Positions 43,586 through 53,339 of a stretch of DNA of 64,000 bases are shown here, in pieces. The stretch covers positions 25,027 through 89,026 of the forward strand of contig NZ_JAJVHF010000015.1 in the NCBI RefSeq assembly GCF_022171985.1, given 5' to 3'. The number at the start of each line of letters is the position of its first letter. The first letter of the stretch is position 1. Position numbers and translations under genes: made by a program. Origin of the DNA: Huaxiibacter chinensis. GTDB taxonomy: Bacteria > Pseudomonadota > Gammaproteobacteria > Enterobacterales > Enterobacteriaceae. The notes under the pieces are model-generated. The model did not search any database. It was given only the letters and a program-made list of their open reading frames with translations, and was not told where the DNA came from.

Positions 43586-44647
43586 TCAAGCGCCTGGTAT
43601 ATATCTGACGCAACAGTCATTGTAACGCCACAACATATAGACATAATTATCATTGCCTATTTTTTTGCGCCCACCTTTAAGGGTTGACCAGTCATGTACC
43701 GAATCACCAAGACGATGACAGCAATCCGGCCCTTTCGCCTCAGGAGTTGGGAAAAGCATTGAAAGCCGATACTGGGAACGAGGTGTAAAGTATTCCCACG
43801 TTTTCTCACACATTGCGTCTGCTCCCATCGTTCGCATCAGCATTCCCTGGCGATGTAGTTTAGTCAGAAGACGCTGGGTTATCAGTGAACTCGTCCTTAC
43901 AGCGTCATCATTTGCGTAAATGTGGCCGGTTAATGGATAAAGGTTGCCATCGCATCCGGCACAAAAGTATGCAGCGAGATTATCCTTTCCTGCTGTTACT
44001 GCTACACAGTCAGCAGCGCACACCATTGAGGCAATTGGGTTTGCAAAAACTACTGCCTCTGGATTCAGGACGAGTGTAAGCAGATCACTTTCCCACATAG
44101 GGTCCACTTCGCTTATATAGGTCAGGCTGGCATCTATATAGGGTTCAGCAGTGCACTCGCCAATAATCAGTAATTTGAGCATTGTCATGATTGGGAACTC
44201 CCAAAGATGAACATCGTAAAATCCGGCTTCAGTTGCTGTCATTGGCTGATTTGTGTTGCTTTTACCAATATCAAACTGCGATTTTTGAAGCATCGTGCCT
44301 TCAAGAAAGGGGCTGCACCAGGGGCTCTTTACAACTTCTACAATCTTCACCGGCTGAAAGAAGCTCAATTGCCAACCTATTTCCGGTACGCCGTTCTGAT
44401 CTGTGCAGTAGCAACCCGGACGTGAAGGAGCAGCGCCTTCTGGAGCTGCCCCTATGCCCATTATCCTCATGGGAAAAATGCAGCTCCAACAGATATTCTT
44501 AATCAAGCCCTGCCACACTCCAGCTGACTGACACATAGCCCCAGGGACTCCAGCATCTGCTGCCATAGCCATACCCGGTATAGAAAGCGAAAGCATAACT
44601 GCTACAATGAACTCTAAAAGTAACTTTTTGAATTTTTTCACCATCAT
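43586..44647 (-). CDS. trhU: TraU-type pilus assembly / mating pair protein
   Basis: A 353-residue protein from ATG 44647 (two consecutive ATG codons). Signal peptide LLLEFIVAVMLSLSIPGMAM then AADAG. TraU features: NICWSCIFPMRIMGIGAAPE, CYCTDQNGVPEIGWQLSFFQ, WSTLKGGRKKIGNDNYVYML and numerous cysteines, all typical. TraU is a periplasmic F-type T4SS component. The start follows a 44-codon gene by two bases, so coupling is likely. An exact AAAGTAACTTT motif lies in the signal-peptide coding part. Confidence 0.9.
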   Translation of the reverse strand: MMVKKFKKLLLEFIVAVMLSLSIPGMAMAADAGVPGAMCQSAGVWQGLIKNICWSCIFPMRIMGIGAAPEGAAPSRPGCYCTDQNGVPEIGWQLSFFQPVKIVEVVKSPWCSPFLEGTMLQKSQFDIGKSNTNQPMTATEAGFYDVHLWEFPIMTMLKLLIIGECTAEPYIDASLTYISEVDPMWESDLLTLVLNPEAVVFANPIASMVCAADCVAVTAGKDNLAAYFCAGCDGNLYPLTGHIYANDDAVRTSSLITQRLLTKLHRQGMLMRTMGADAMCEKTWEYFTPRSQYRLSMLFPTPEAKGPDCCHRLGDSVHDWSTLKGGRKKIGNDNYVYMLWRYNDCCVRYIPGA

Positions 44648-44649
44648 GC

Positions 44650-44784
44650 TCACTTGGATGTAATAAATGTTGCAACACTTTCGATATAGTCGACGGCTTT
44701 GGTAAAATAACTTCTCATCTGGTCCGGATAATTTAGCGTCAGCCATGTTGCAAAGAGAGCGCCTATAATAAATCCGAGTTTCAT
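44650..44784 (-). CDS. 44-residue membrane peptide between trhW and trhU
   Basis: ATG 44784 to TGA 44652-44650 encodes a 44-residue peptide, starting MKLGFIIGALFATWLTLNYP (one transmembrane segment) and ending VATFITSK. Its start lies two bases after the trhW stop and it ends two bases before trhU, so it fits exactly into the operon and is very likely real. Too short for standard gene calling. Function unknown; a small inner-membrane transfer component is plausible. Confidence 0.65.
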   Translation of the reverse strand: MKLGFIIGALFATWLTLNYPDQMRSYFTKAVDYIESVATFITSK

Positions 44785-44785
44785 C

Positions 44786-46297
44786 TTATTTTTCCTCTGA
44801 AAGATTTGGGGCTCCGATACCACGGACTTCTGCCTCGCTAAACAGGGTGATCCGGAATTTATCTTGGTCAGTAGTTATAAGCGCAGGTGTGTTTTTAATC
44901 TGAAAGCGTGAGATGATCTGTTCGTTAACTTTAAACACCTTACCGTTAAATTTTTCACGTAAATCATTTAGGTGATCCCATCCATTATCTTTTTGGATAC
45001 GGGTAAACATTGGCATTACTTTTCCACTACCCAGACGTTGTCGATACTGCTGCTCAGCCCATACCAGCTGGCCCGGATTGAGTGGATCGAAAATTATCAT
45101 CGTCAGGTTTTGAGGAAATCTCGAAAGTGGATTAATCAACTCACCGGCGGAAGCTATTACACGGCCCTGCTTATCTTTTACGTCCTGAGTGACCCTCACT
45201 GTAGGGTCAATTAAAAATTCTTTGTGTTCCTGGGCAGGAGGGAGGTCGACCATCCATTGATTTTTCCATGTGTCAGAAACGGCCCTTTTTTTTGCACCTT
45301 CCCAGTCATATTTTTGTGCACGTTCTTCCAGTTCTTTAATGATGCTCTTTTCTTCAACGGGATAAGTGGTACCAGCAACCGGGAAAATATCCTGATCGGG
45401 TTTTTTAGCAAGTTCTCGCTGAAAAAACTCAACGTTGAAGGAGCCTACCATTTTTGCAAAACGAGCTTGCTCCCTAGAAATAATTGTCGGTACTTGAGTT
45501 ACTTGATACTGACTGAAGCTATCAGGATCAATTGTAATCAAAGGAGATTCAAATTTTCCTTTGACAATCATTTGGTTTATTGCTGCCTGTGTCTCTGGTA
45601 GCCGAGTAGTTCCTTTCTTTAGACCATTGAAAACTACACGAGCTTTATGCTCTGAGGCCGTACGTAGAAGGTCTTCCAGTACATAATCCGGCAAGCTAAA
45701 TGAAGCAAAGATCGTTATTCCATTTTCAGTTGATAGTGCTTCTTCACGTGTGCTATCCATTTTTCTTTCGAAGTCAGCAGCTGTGATGCCCGAGGAACCA
45801 AACAATTTTTCGATATTTTTAGATTGTCCTCGCATGACTTCCGGCTTATTTTCCACAGCTTTCAGAGCCGCTTCATTAAGGCTGGCGTTTTCTTGAATTT
45901 CATCACGTCTTCTAATTATATCGTTGACAGCTTCAGAGTTATTACTTTGGGCCCTGATAGCCTGGGTATGGTCTATAACTGCTTGAACACTATCCGCATT
46001 CATACCGGGGACGTAACCACGGTTTATTTGCTTGCTCAGGTCCTGGTTTTTTTGGAGTGCTTCAGCTTGCGCTATGTACTTCTGCACATCTGGTGATTTT
46101 AGCGTAGCATCAAGGCTAAGAGCCCCATCTGGCTGCTGTGCACCTTTAGCCTGTGCCCCAAGCCCTTTTGCTTGCTGAGCGATTAGGTCAGCATCATGTT
46201 GATACTCAGTGCTTGCATTTGTATTACTTAAAACTGCACATAACGCAAGTCCAGGAAGTATTGGTAAATATTTTTTATTTACATTAAAAGATCGCAT
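44786..46297 (-). CDS. trhW: TrbC-TraW fusion protein
   Basis: A 503-residue protein from ATG 46297, with signal peptide KKYLPILPGLALCAVLSNTN then A. Residues ~60-170 are helical. Residues ~190-300 fit the F-type TrbC domain (TIFASFSLPDYVLEDLLRTA, FQVTQVPTIIS-like SQYQVTQVPTIISREQ). Residues ~320-500 fit TraW (RFPQNLTMIIFDPLNPGQLV, FQIKNTPALITTDQDKFRIT). In F these are two periplasmic proteins acting together in pilus assembly; IncHI plasmids have them fused. It overlaps the end of trhF by 14 bp. Confidence 0.88.
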   Translation of the reverse strand: MRSFNVNKKYLPILPGLALCAVLSNTNASTEYQHDADLIAQQAKGLGAQAKGAQQPDGALSLDATLKSPDVQKYIAQAEALQKNQDLSKQINRGYVPGMNADSVQAVIDHTQAIRAQSNNSEAVNDIIRRRDEIQENASLNEAALKAVENKPEVMRGQSKNIEKLFGSSGITAADFERKMDSTREEALSTENGITIFASFSLPDYVLEDLLRTASEHKARVVFNGLKKGTTRLPETQAAINQMIVKGKFESPLITIDPDSFSQYQVTQVPTIISREQARFAKMVGSFNVEFFQRELAKKPDQDIFPVAGTTYPVEEKSIIKELEERAQKYDWEGAKKRAVSDTWKNQWMVDLPPAQEHKEFLIDPTVRVTQDVKDKQGRVIASAGELINPLSRFPQNLTMIIFDPLNPGQLVWAEQQYRQRLGSGKVMPMFTRIQKDNGWDHLNDLREKFNGKVFKVNEQIISRFQIKNTPALITTDQDKFRITLFSEAEVRGIGAPNLSEEK

Positions 46298-46796
46298 ATG
46301 TTTTCCCAATTACTGAATTCAGCTTTACTGTTCCCCAAAAACGGGAATCCCATGAGTGATCGGTTTGCCCAATTAGGAAAACTTCGCCTTCAGGAATTAT
46401 CAATTCTTTTTCAATCAAAATGGACGGAATATTGTATTTCTTCGAAATACGACGTGCATTAGCTTCAAAAAATTTGTCCCCGTTATAAACCCCATCCATT
46501 GTTACTTTAAGTTTGTCACCGCCCACACCGGCAACAATTTTTATGACTCGTTCATTTTCTGGGATAAAACGTACCGATTTCGGCATGTTAAATGCTATGA
46601 GTTCACCAGTTTTAATACTTTTATCCGAATGATCAATCATATAAAAATCAGCAGGCAGGCACCCATTCAATAAACCGTATCCAAATGTATAACGGGTGAA
46701 AAAGACACACATAACGAGAATCAGCAATAAAATATTAAGGGGGACATACCAATCCAGTATAAGCAGCCCTCTCTTTTTAGGTATGTAGTCGCTCAT
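46284..46796 (-). CDS. trhF: TraF-type S26 signal peptidase
   Basis: A 170-residue protein. One N-terminal transmembrane helix (VPLNILLLILVMCVFFTRYT), then the S26 pattern: CLPADFYMIDHSDKSIKTGE (replacing the SMxP box), ERVIKIVAGVGGDKL with the catalytic Lys (RVIKxVxGxxGD), and GEVFLIGQTDHSWDSRFWG as the conserved GDxxxxSxDSRxxG box. Related to RP4 TraF, which matures the pilin. No serine sits in the usual SMxP position; CLPADFYM is found in TraF relatives. First gene of this transfer operon. Confidence 0.85.
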   Translation of the reverse strand: MSDYIPKKRGLLILDWYVPLNILLLILVMCVFFTRYTFGYGLLNGCLPADFYMIDHSDKSIKTGELIAFNMPKSVRFIPENERVIKIVAGVGGDKLKVTMDGVYNGDKFFEANARRISKKYNIPSILIEKELIIPEGEVFLIGQTDHSWDSRFWGTVKLNSVIGKTYAIF

Positions 46797-47031
46797 ATTT
46801 TTCTCACTGGCACTGAAGAATATTTTTACTAGGCAGATGCACCTCTATCCAAGTAATTATTATCCATGTTTTTCAACGCTCGGAAGTCTGCAAACCAACC
46901 TAATATTCACCTATAAGAATGTTAATTCCTCAGCATGTATACGCAGCTTTGTTAGCGGCCATGAAAGATGCCTTTGGAGCAAAGTTACTTTCCGACATTA
47001 ATTTTTCAAAGGTCCAATTATTGGGTATAAA
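46797..47031. other. Gap between trhF and the rsp terminator
   Basis: No gene supported. It holds an exact AAAGTTACTTT motif (46981-46991). A short plus-strand frame here runs through the rsp terminator and is not credible. The trhF promoter should lie in this gap, but no strong boxes were found. Confidence 0.4.
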
Positions 47032-47058
47032 AAAGCCGGGACATAATGTCCCGGCTTT
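47032..47058 (-). terminator. Rho-independent terminator of rsp
   Basis: AAAGCCGGGACA-TAA-TGTCCCGGCTTT; on the minus strand it is followed by TTTATACC. It lies 16 bp after the rsp stop. Confidence 0.9.
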
Positions 47059-47073
47059 ATATTTAAAAATTAA

Positions 47074-50000
47074 CTACTCACTGCTTGGTATTGATACAGT
47101 GTTTTCAGACTTACTTGCCTCTTCAGCCGGTCCGAAAACTGTCACGTGCTGTGTTGCAAAGTCTCCACTATCATCATAAGCAATTACTTTTATGTCCTGC
47201 TTACCACGGTTAAGGTTTTTAGAAAGTGTAGCCGTACTACCGAAAACGTTCCTTAATTCGCCGTTGATGAACCATTCATATCTAACCATTTTTCCATCAG
47301 TATCATCACATTTATTGGTAAAGCTCCAGCTTAGGTTGGTTTCCGTGTAGCTCAATGTACAATTAGGCACTGCGTTTTTAACGACATCAAACTCAACAGA
47401 TGCTGAACCTCTCTGTCCAAGTTTACTAACAACATCAATTGTAATCTCGTATTTCTTTTCTTTTAAACCCGAGATCAGTTGAGCCCAATAATTTTTGCCG
47501 CTGGGTATTACTTCACCGTTCACCTTGTATGTGACCGTATCTATCGAGTCCGCCGAATGAGATAGCTTGATGTTTGACCTTAAGGTTACATCGAGTGGAG
47601 CTCTCATATATTTGTTAGAGAACTTGGGTGTCATCTCAACGTTCATTGGCGTTTGTTCATCGACAACAAAGGTATTTTCGATACGCTGTTCATTGTTTCG
47701 GTTATCTTTGAAAACAACCATCAATGTATATTTGCCAGGATTTTCAATTGTAAATTCTTTGGTGTCACCTTCATCTTTAGTGATTACCAGATTCTCTTTG
47801 TCGTAGATCCATTCACGGGAATAAGTAACACCAGGATAGTCTCCATCCTTAATACCGCTCAACGCAACGCGTAGGGTGGTCGGTGCCATGTCGTATTTAA
47901 GTTTGGAGCTTATTTTCATCTCGGGAAATTTATAAACCCACGATTTGACAGAAACTCTACGGGTAGAAACCGTATTCTCCTTATTGTCCGCTAACCATGC
48001 ACTGTATTCAAAAGCAGCATATCCCTGTTTATCCAACATTTGCTCAGTAAGGGTAACAGACAGTGAAGAGCCCTTAAATGTCTGGCCATCCGGTGTTTTC
48101 CATTCTTCAACTACGTTATTACCATTCTGGTACTTACTGTTAGGGTTCGTGAACTTACCTTCCAAAGTAACTTTTTGACCAACCTCTACCTTTGAAACCC
48201 CCGTTACCGAGACAGAAAGGCGCTTGGGTTTTGCGGCTGCCAACCGAGCAGACGTTTCCTTCCATGAAGACTCCTCTGCCAGTTCATCGGAATCAAGGTA
48301 ACGCATCCGGGCATAAATCGTAGACGGTAGGGTATCAGCTGAAGCCACAGTGTAAGTTGTATCTCCCTGCACCCAGTTGACTTTATCCTCTGACCAGAGA
48401 ACCTCAGCGGTGCCTGCTGGTATAGGTTCATCGTTATCAAGCAGGGTTACAGGTATATCTGAGCCCTGAAGAATGTCTGTAACATCTATACTGAGCTTAG
48501 GCTGCTTGTAGGTAACTACCGTTAAGGCATCTGTGTAGGAAATCTTGGATGTGAATTTATTAGTCATTTTTGCCCTATAAAGCCACTTTCCTACTTCTGT
48601 CTTTTTGATACTTACACTTCTCTTTCCGGTCATGTCGGAAAGCATGGTCCAGGTTTGACCATTATCAGAGGACTGCTGCCATTCGGTGGGGGCGAGTGCA
48701 TCAGAGTTAGCCGTACTGGCAGATTTGAAGCTTACCAGAGTACTAAGTGGGATCCTTCCGATAATAAGGCTTTTCGACAGGTTACCCTCCAGTTCCTCAC
48801 CTTTATAGATTCGAATGCCTACAGCACTGGTCTCACGTTTCATTTCAAAATCAGAGAATGGCGATCTGACCTTAGCCACACCAACCAGACGCATATTACC
48901 CAGATCCATATTTTCAATTTTAATCTTGGTTTCGACAATGCCCGCATCATTGACCGGCAATGCTTCAGTCAGCGCAGTTCTTTCGTATGTAGTTTTATAA
49001 CGGCCTGTTTCTGGATCTTTGCCGTATACACTTTTTTGAGAGTATATCGTGACGTCCCATTCTCCCATTGTTTTACGGTCAAATGCACTTTTACGTGTGG
49101 AGTTGTTATAACGCCCCACTGTTACCTTTAAGGGCACTTCAAGAGATGTGGCTGTTTTTTTGTCATCCACTTCCATCGATGCTCGAATATTGAAATCAGG
49201 CACCGTATATACGTTGAGGGTGTCTGTAGTTCTTAATTCTGGATCCTTTGAGTATTCTACAGCTATGTCAAAGACGTTCTTTGTCCACAATGGTGCAGCA
49301 GCAACCTTGACCCTTTGTACAAAGGTCGTTGCATCGTTGTTTGAGGAACGATTTTTAAATGACGTTTTGACAGCCTCAGAGCCGTTTTGAGAGACGATCA
49401 TCGTAACGTCAGCTGGTACCACCTTCGCTAATATTCGAGCGGCCTCCCCCCCGGTCGTATAAGCCAGAGCAGTGTTCGGATTGATGCCTGCTATGACTTT
49501 ATTCTTTTTGTAAGAGATGATCGGGTTGTATGGTAATTGTGTGGTCAGAGTACGGCGATTCCTTGCGGAAACCGCTTTAGAGCCCTTCCCGTTAATCATA
49601 TAGACTTGATAGTCGAGCAGATTCTCACCTGTTTTATTAAAGAATCCAGTTAGACCCGGGGTACGTCCTTTAAAATAGAACTCCAACCCATCAGGGACAT
49701 TGTTCCACTGAGGGTAGCATGCTGTAACATCTGATTTTTCCCCATACCAGGCGAGGTAAGCATTCGCATTTTCCTCTGTGGTAAACAGAGTGCATTTATC
49801 ACCAGCTGTTTGACTAAGCAGGTCCGTATACTGACGTACGCGCGAGTAAAGAGTTACGTTTTTTTCCAGATTCTTAAGAGTGAATCCAGTAGGTTGATAA
49901 GTGAACACGGTACTGAAATTTACGTTTTTTCCATAAAGGTTTTCAGCCACCACAGTAATCTCGTGATCCGAATTAACTGCTAAATCGTCTCCAACCGGCA

Positions 50001-51378
50001 GGTAGTAAATACCTTTATAATTTGTAGGTGTTAACGAAACTACTTTGTTGTCTATTGTTACTGATTTTATGTCAGCAACCCCAGCCTGCCCCTGGAAAGC
50101 TGCAACGATAATCTCGTTCAGGAAGTATACGGGTGCTCGTTTAGTTAATACCTGCCCATCTTTGAGAACCATAAGCGTTGGGTTATCAGACAGCATCAGT
50201 TTGCTTTCAGGCTCAGTGTACGTAGAAGAGTTTTTGCTCGTATTTTCTACTGTAAAAGTCGCTGCGTAGGACCCGTTTATAAGATCCGTTAAGTCAAAGA
50301 TATAGAGGTACTCATCACCGACTTTTTGAGGTCCACTTACCGGCTGTAAAGTTCTACGTAAAGGGGTTGCCCAGGACTGTTTGAAATCAATCTCAGTGCC
50401 ATCATCTAAAGTCACTTTAGTCGTCGGCTTAAACACGCCATCCGGAGTCATAGTGAGCGACATAGCTGTTGGGAGCCACCATTCACCTTCTGTTTCTTGC
50501 TGGGGTACCTTAACGGCCACAGCAACGGTTTTGGCTCCGGTATAGATGTCCTGGCCACCTACTTTGATTGTTTTAGCCTCATCGGTAAAATTCCAAAGTG
50601 TATGGTCTACTACAGGAGGCCGATAATCCCAGTTAACAACAAGCTTTTTGGATTCAGGAGGTGCGAAATAATTATTCTTAGAGTTTGCTGTAATTGTGAT
50701 ATCACGTGAACCCAAAAGTTCATCTGTATCACTGGCCTTAATGCTTCCAACTTCAATGGTACAGGAAGTTCCGCCAATAGGTACTTCACAGGCGGAGCCT
50801 GAACCTATTGAGATGTATTGAATATAATTGCGGGGTTCAACAGAAACAGCGATATCTTTGATCGCTTCATCCTTTAAATACGATTTGAAAGAAAAGCCGT
50901 CATAGACTAATCCGTTCAGGGATGATTTAAGACCGGTGATAGTTGGTTTTACCGGTGCCACACTTTTGATTGAATATTCACCTTTTACTATTTCAACTTT
51001 TTTCCGTTCAGAACCAGAGAAGTAAGAAATCTTGTAAGGTAGTTTTAAATCACCGGTGGTGTTGGGAACGCCTGAAAGAGTGAAGCCGTTAGAAGTTAAT
51101 CCCAAGGTATTGGGTAACCACTCGAAAAAACAAACGAGGTTATCAACAGAGGAAGTCGCTCGATCATCAACCGTTACATTACAGGCTGTGCCTGCACCTG
51201 AGGCAGTGATAGTGTTAGAATTAACGTATGCAACAAAGTCGCCCGGCCCCGGGTCAAAGGATACGGCTGGCAAATCAGCCTGTAGCTTTCCTGAAATCAT
51301 AATCGCTTCAGCATAGACCGCTTTAATCGGAGCAATTAAAGAAAACAACAGGGCTAAACCTAAACCTGATTTTCTCAT
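47074..51378 (-). CDS. rsp: Giant secreted Ig-like protein, RSP type
   Basis: A 1434-residue protein. Signal peptide KSGLGLALLFSLIAPIKAVY then A. The rest is a chain of beta-sandwich, Ig-like repeats (for example TGDLKLPYKISYFSGSERKK, and the PKD-like C-terminal domain LSWSFTNKCDDTDGKMVRYE). Few cysteines, no LPXTG or autotransporter barrel, so it is exported in another way. It fits the Ig-like RSP protein of IncHI plasmid R27, reported as needed for conjugation and found at the cell surface and on flagella. Stands alone between a strong terminator and its own 5' gap. Confidence 0.85.
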   Translation of the reverse strand: MRKSGLGLALLFSLIAPIKAVYAEAIMISGKLQADLPAVSFDPGPGDFVAYVNSNTITASGAGTACNVTVDDRATSSVDNLVCFFEWLPNTLGLTSNGFTLSGVPNTTGDLKLPYKISYFSGSERKKVEIVKGEYSIKSVAPVKPTITGLKSSLNGLVYDGFSFKSYLKDEAIKDIAVSVEPRNYIQYISIGSGSACEVPIGGTSCTIEVGSIKASDTDELLGSRDITITANSKNNYFAPPESKKLVVNWDYRPPVVDHTLWNFTDEAKTIKVGGQDIYTGAKTVAVAVKVPQQETEGEWWLPTAMSLTMTPDGVFKPTTKVTLDDGTEIDFKQSWATPLRRTLQPVSGPQKVGDEYLYIFDLTDLINGSYAATFTVENTSKNSSTYTEPESKLMLSDNPTLMVLKDGQVLTKRAPVYFLNEIIVAAFQGQAGVADIKSVTIDNKVVSLTPTNYKGIYYLPVGDDLAVNSDHEITVVAENLYGKNVNFSTVFTYQPTGFTLKNLEKNVTLYSRVRQYTDLLSQTAGDKCTLFTTEENANAYLAWYGEKSDVTACYPQWNNVPDGLEFYFKGRTPGLTGFFNKTGENLLDYQVYMINGKGSKAVSARNRRTLTTQLPYNPIISYKKNKVIAGINPNTALAYTTGGEAARILAKVVPADVTMIVSQNGSEAVKTSFKNRSSNNDATTFVQRVKVAAAPLWTKNVFDIAVEYSKDPELRTTDTLNVYTVPDFNIRASMEVDDKKTATSLEVPLKVTVGRYNNSTRKSAFDRKTMGEWDVTIYSQKSVYGKDPETGRYKTTYERTALTEALPVNDAGIVETKIKIENMDLGNMRLVGVAKVRSPFSDFEMKRETSAVGIRIYKGEELEGNLSKSLIIGRIPLSTLVSFKSASTANSDALAPTEWQQSSDNGQTWTMLSDMTGKRSVSIKKTEVGKWLYRAKMTNKFTSKISYTDALTVVTYKQPKLSIDVTDILQGSDIPVTLLDNDEPIPAGTAEVLWSEDKVNWVQGDTTYTVASADTLPSTIYARMRYLDSDELAEESSWKETSARLAAAKPKRLSVSVTGVSKVEVGQKVTLEGKFTNPNSKYQNGNNVVEEWKTPDGQTFKGSSLSVTLTEQMLDKQGYAAFEYSAWLADNKENTVSTRRVSVKSWVYKFPEMKISSKLKYDMAPTTLRVALSGIKDGDYPGVTYSREWIYDKENLVITKDEGDTKEFTIENPGKYTLMVVFKDNRNNEQRIENTFVVDEQTPMNVEMTPKFSNKYMRAPLDVTLRSNIKLSHSADSIDTVTYKVNGEVIPSGKNYWAQLISGLKEKKYEITIDVVSKLGQRGSASVEFDVVKNAVPNCTLSYTETNLSWSFTNKCDDTDGKMVRYEWFINGELRNVFGSTATLSKNLNRGKQDIKVIAYDDSGDFATQHVTVFGPAEEASKSENTVSIPSSE

Positions 51379-51497
51379 GACGAATACCTGTTTTTCTGAG
51401 CAAAATTAAACTCACTTTACGATGAAAAACAGAAATATCCGTTCGTATAACATTTAAAAAAACCTGTATTTTTCCGTATATTCCGTATGTTAATGCG

Positions 51498-52079
51498 CTA
51501 TTTTGAATTCTTGGCTTCAGATAAGCGAAGCGCGGTAATTATAGACTCGGAGCTTACCCAGGGCGTTTTTTGAGCAAGATATCCAAGTATGTAGAGGCCA
51601 ATTTTAACGCAATCCATTTGTGAGACGGGGACCATGTGCATGAAGGGTTTTAAGCCATCTTTATCGACTGGAACTATCCCTGCGGATAACAACAAACCGC
51701 CCCTCTCGTTTGGGGTAACGCTTATATTTTTGTATACGACGTGGCCATGATGTGAGGTTTTCCTCTTATCAATCTTTAAAGTATGCATGATTCTAAGAAA
51801 TACAGATGCCATCTGCATAACTTCATTCGTCGACAATTTTAGAAGTACAGAACGGTTTGAGCCCCAGTCATAATCTTTTTTTGCGTTCCTTGGAGCGACG
51901 TGCAATGTAAGATAATAATTATCAATCTCATTTGAAAAAGGTGAAGGTTTTGATGAGCTAACATCTTCATTGTTCATCTCAATGACAAGGGCTGCATCCT
52001 GACCAAATGCTTTAACATTATGGTTTTTAAGAGCGAAGTCTGAAGTTGCCATATAAAAAGTCACTTTTGATAAAACCAC
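51498..52079 (-). CDS. Hypothetical protein
   Basis: A 193-residue soluble protein. The start is uncertain: GTG 52079 has AGG six bases upstream; ATG 52052 (MATSDFALKNHNVKAF) has a poor site. Beta-rich first half (YLTLHVAPRNAKKDYDWGSN), helical second half (FMHMVPVSQMDCVKIGLYIL). It overlaps the end of the upstream gene by 19 bp. Family not recognised. Confidence 0.6.
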   Translation of the reverse strand: MVLSKVTFYMATSDFALKNHNVKAFGQDAALVIEMNNEDVSSSKPSPFSNEIDNYYLTLHVAPRNAKKDYDWGSNRSVLLKLSTNEVMQMASVFLRIMHTLKIDKRKTSHHGHVVYKNISVTPNERGGLLLSAGIVPVDKDGLKPFMHMVPVSQMDCVKIGLYILGYLAQKTPWVSSESIITALRLSEAKNSK

Positions 52080-52486
52080 ATACCGCCTAATGATTCATCA
52101 TCGGCAAGATGCTTGAAATTTGATAGTGTAAATCCTGTTTTGGTTTCAGAAATCACCAGGCTGTAAGATGCCGTATGTACAAGGCGAGAATTGTTTAGAT
52201 CAAGATCATCACAAAAACCAGGGCTTTTGACGGGGTCAGCCTTTTCAACAAAAGTTACTTTTGAAGCGATGCCGTTGATCACGATTTTCTCGTTATCAGC
52301 AATTTTAATGTTTAAAGAAGGCGAGCTTTTATCACATGGCAGGAAGAGTGATGTCTTTTTAAATGTGTTTCCAGTGAAGTCCAAAAGGTCAGGTTTAACC
52401 GGAACATTGTTTAGGATTTTATAAACTCCAGCAAATGCACATAACACAACAAAACCAGATAAAACATATCTAATCTTAGACTTCAT
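52061..52486 (-). CDS. Membrane-anchored or secreted hypothetical protein
   Basis: A 141-residue protein with an N-terminal hydrophobic segment (IRYVLSGFVVLCAFAGVYKI), then a beta-rich periplasmic part with two cysteines (LFLPCDKSS and PGFCDDLDL) that could form a disulfide. It overlaps both neighbouring genes by 11-19 bp, so the three genes form one operon. An exact AAAGTTACTTT motif lies within it (52251-52261). Confidence 0.6.
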   Translation of the reverse strand: MKSKIRYVLSGFVVLCAFAGVYKILNNVPVKPDLLDFTGNTFKKTSLFLPCDKSSPSLNIKIADNEKIVINGIASKVTFVEKADPVKSPGFCDDLDLNNSRLVHTASYSLVISETKTGFTLSNFKHLADDESLGGMWFYQK

Positions 52487-52928
52487 CCCCCAGTTCCTCT
52501 CCTAAAAGTTTTAACGCGCTTACGCACATAAGCCTCAACTGATACAGTAAGTTATCAGCGGTTATTCCACCAACGAAGGTAACTGTACGTCGTATTGATG
52601 CTCCGCCAGGCTCGCACTGGATATGGCCAATACCAGAATCACGGAGGAAGTCATTTTCTGCACTTACAAGGTCTGACTCTACAGGTGGAATGATAACTTC
52701 AATGAGTATTGTATCAACTGGGGCCCACTCCCAATCGAACTTAAGAGAGGAAATTGGGGATATAGAAACAAGAAGCTCATCAATATTAAAAATTACGGGT
52801 TTTATTCCCATAACCTCAGACTGAATGAAGTGGCTTTCTACCATAACTACCGGAAACTCTGAAATAGTCAGAACTCCGATTAACTGGTCTCGGCGTAAAC
52901 CATGTATTAGTGAGTTGCGAGATAGCAT
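52476..52928 (-). CDS. Hypothetical protein
   Basis: A 150-residue soluble protein from ATG 52928 (AAGG nine bases upstream); an earlier in-frame start at 52955 lacks a ribosome site. Strand-rich (DQLIGVLTISEFPVVMVESH, PVDTILIEVIIPPVESDLVS) with a helical C-terminus. First gene of a three-gene operon upstream of rsp. Family not recognised. Confidence 0.6.
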   Translation of the reverse strand: MLSRNSLIHGLRRDQLIGVLTISEFPVVMVESHFIQSEVMGIKPVIFNIDELLVSISPISSLKFDWEWAPVDTILIEVIIPPVESDLVSAENDFLRDSGIGHIQCEPGGASIRRTVTFVGGITADNLLYQLRLMCVSALKLLGEELGDEV

Positions 52929-53252
52929 TCGATCAGCCTTTATTATAATAATCAATCATTTGGGACAAGGACAAAAGGGATTACAGAAACGAAGATTCTA
53001 CATGAACATCGTTGTCAGTGACCTTAGGTCCATCGGGTATAAGGGTATCAAAAAATCCTTACATAACCATTAAACCACAAAGACTTTTTACGTAAAATAA
53101 TAATTAAGTACCAGATTTATTAAGATAATTCTTAGGTTTTTTACAAATTTAGGAAAAATCCGCACTTCCTGTAACAGCATCCAAATTAACCTAAAATACC
53201 GTTTCATTAACAGTAATTTTACAGATTCAGCTGAAGCCTGAGTTTATTATAA
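52929..53252. other. AT-rich gap upstream of the three-gene operon
   Basis: No gene supported. Presumably carries the promoter for 52476-52928 on the minus strand, but no box pair stands out. The terminator of parMR ends this gap on the right. Confidence 0.35.
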
Positions 53253-53283
53253 CAAAAAAAAGGCCAGCAAGTATGCTGGCTTT
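53253..53283 (-). terminator. Rho-independent terminator of the parMR operon
   Basis: On the minus strand AAAGCCAGC-ATACTT-GCTGGCCTTTTTTTT: a 6-bp GC stem with a long T-run. It was originally about 60 bp after the parR stop and is now separated from it by the IS903-type insertion, so parMR transcripts would have to cross the element to reach it. Confidence 0.85.
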
Positions 53284-53339
53284 CCTGGTAAGACAAGTTG
53301 AACTCAGAAGTCGATTGTACTGTCTCTCACCTATCTTGC

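Noticed and set aside
46919..47179. Plus-strand ORF opposite the end of rsp
   Set aside because: Its second half is the complement of rsp coding sequence and it runs straight through the rsp terminator hairpin; no ribosome site.
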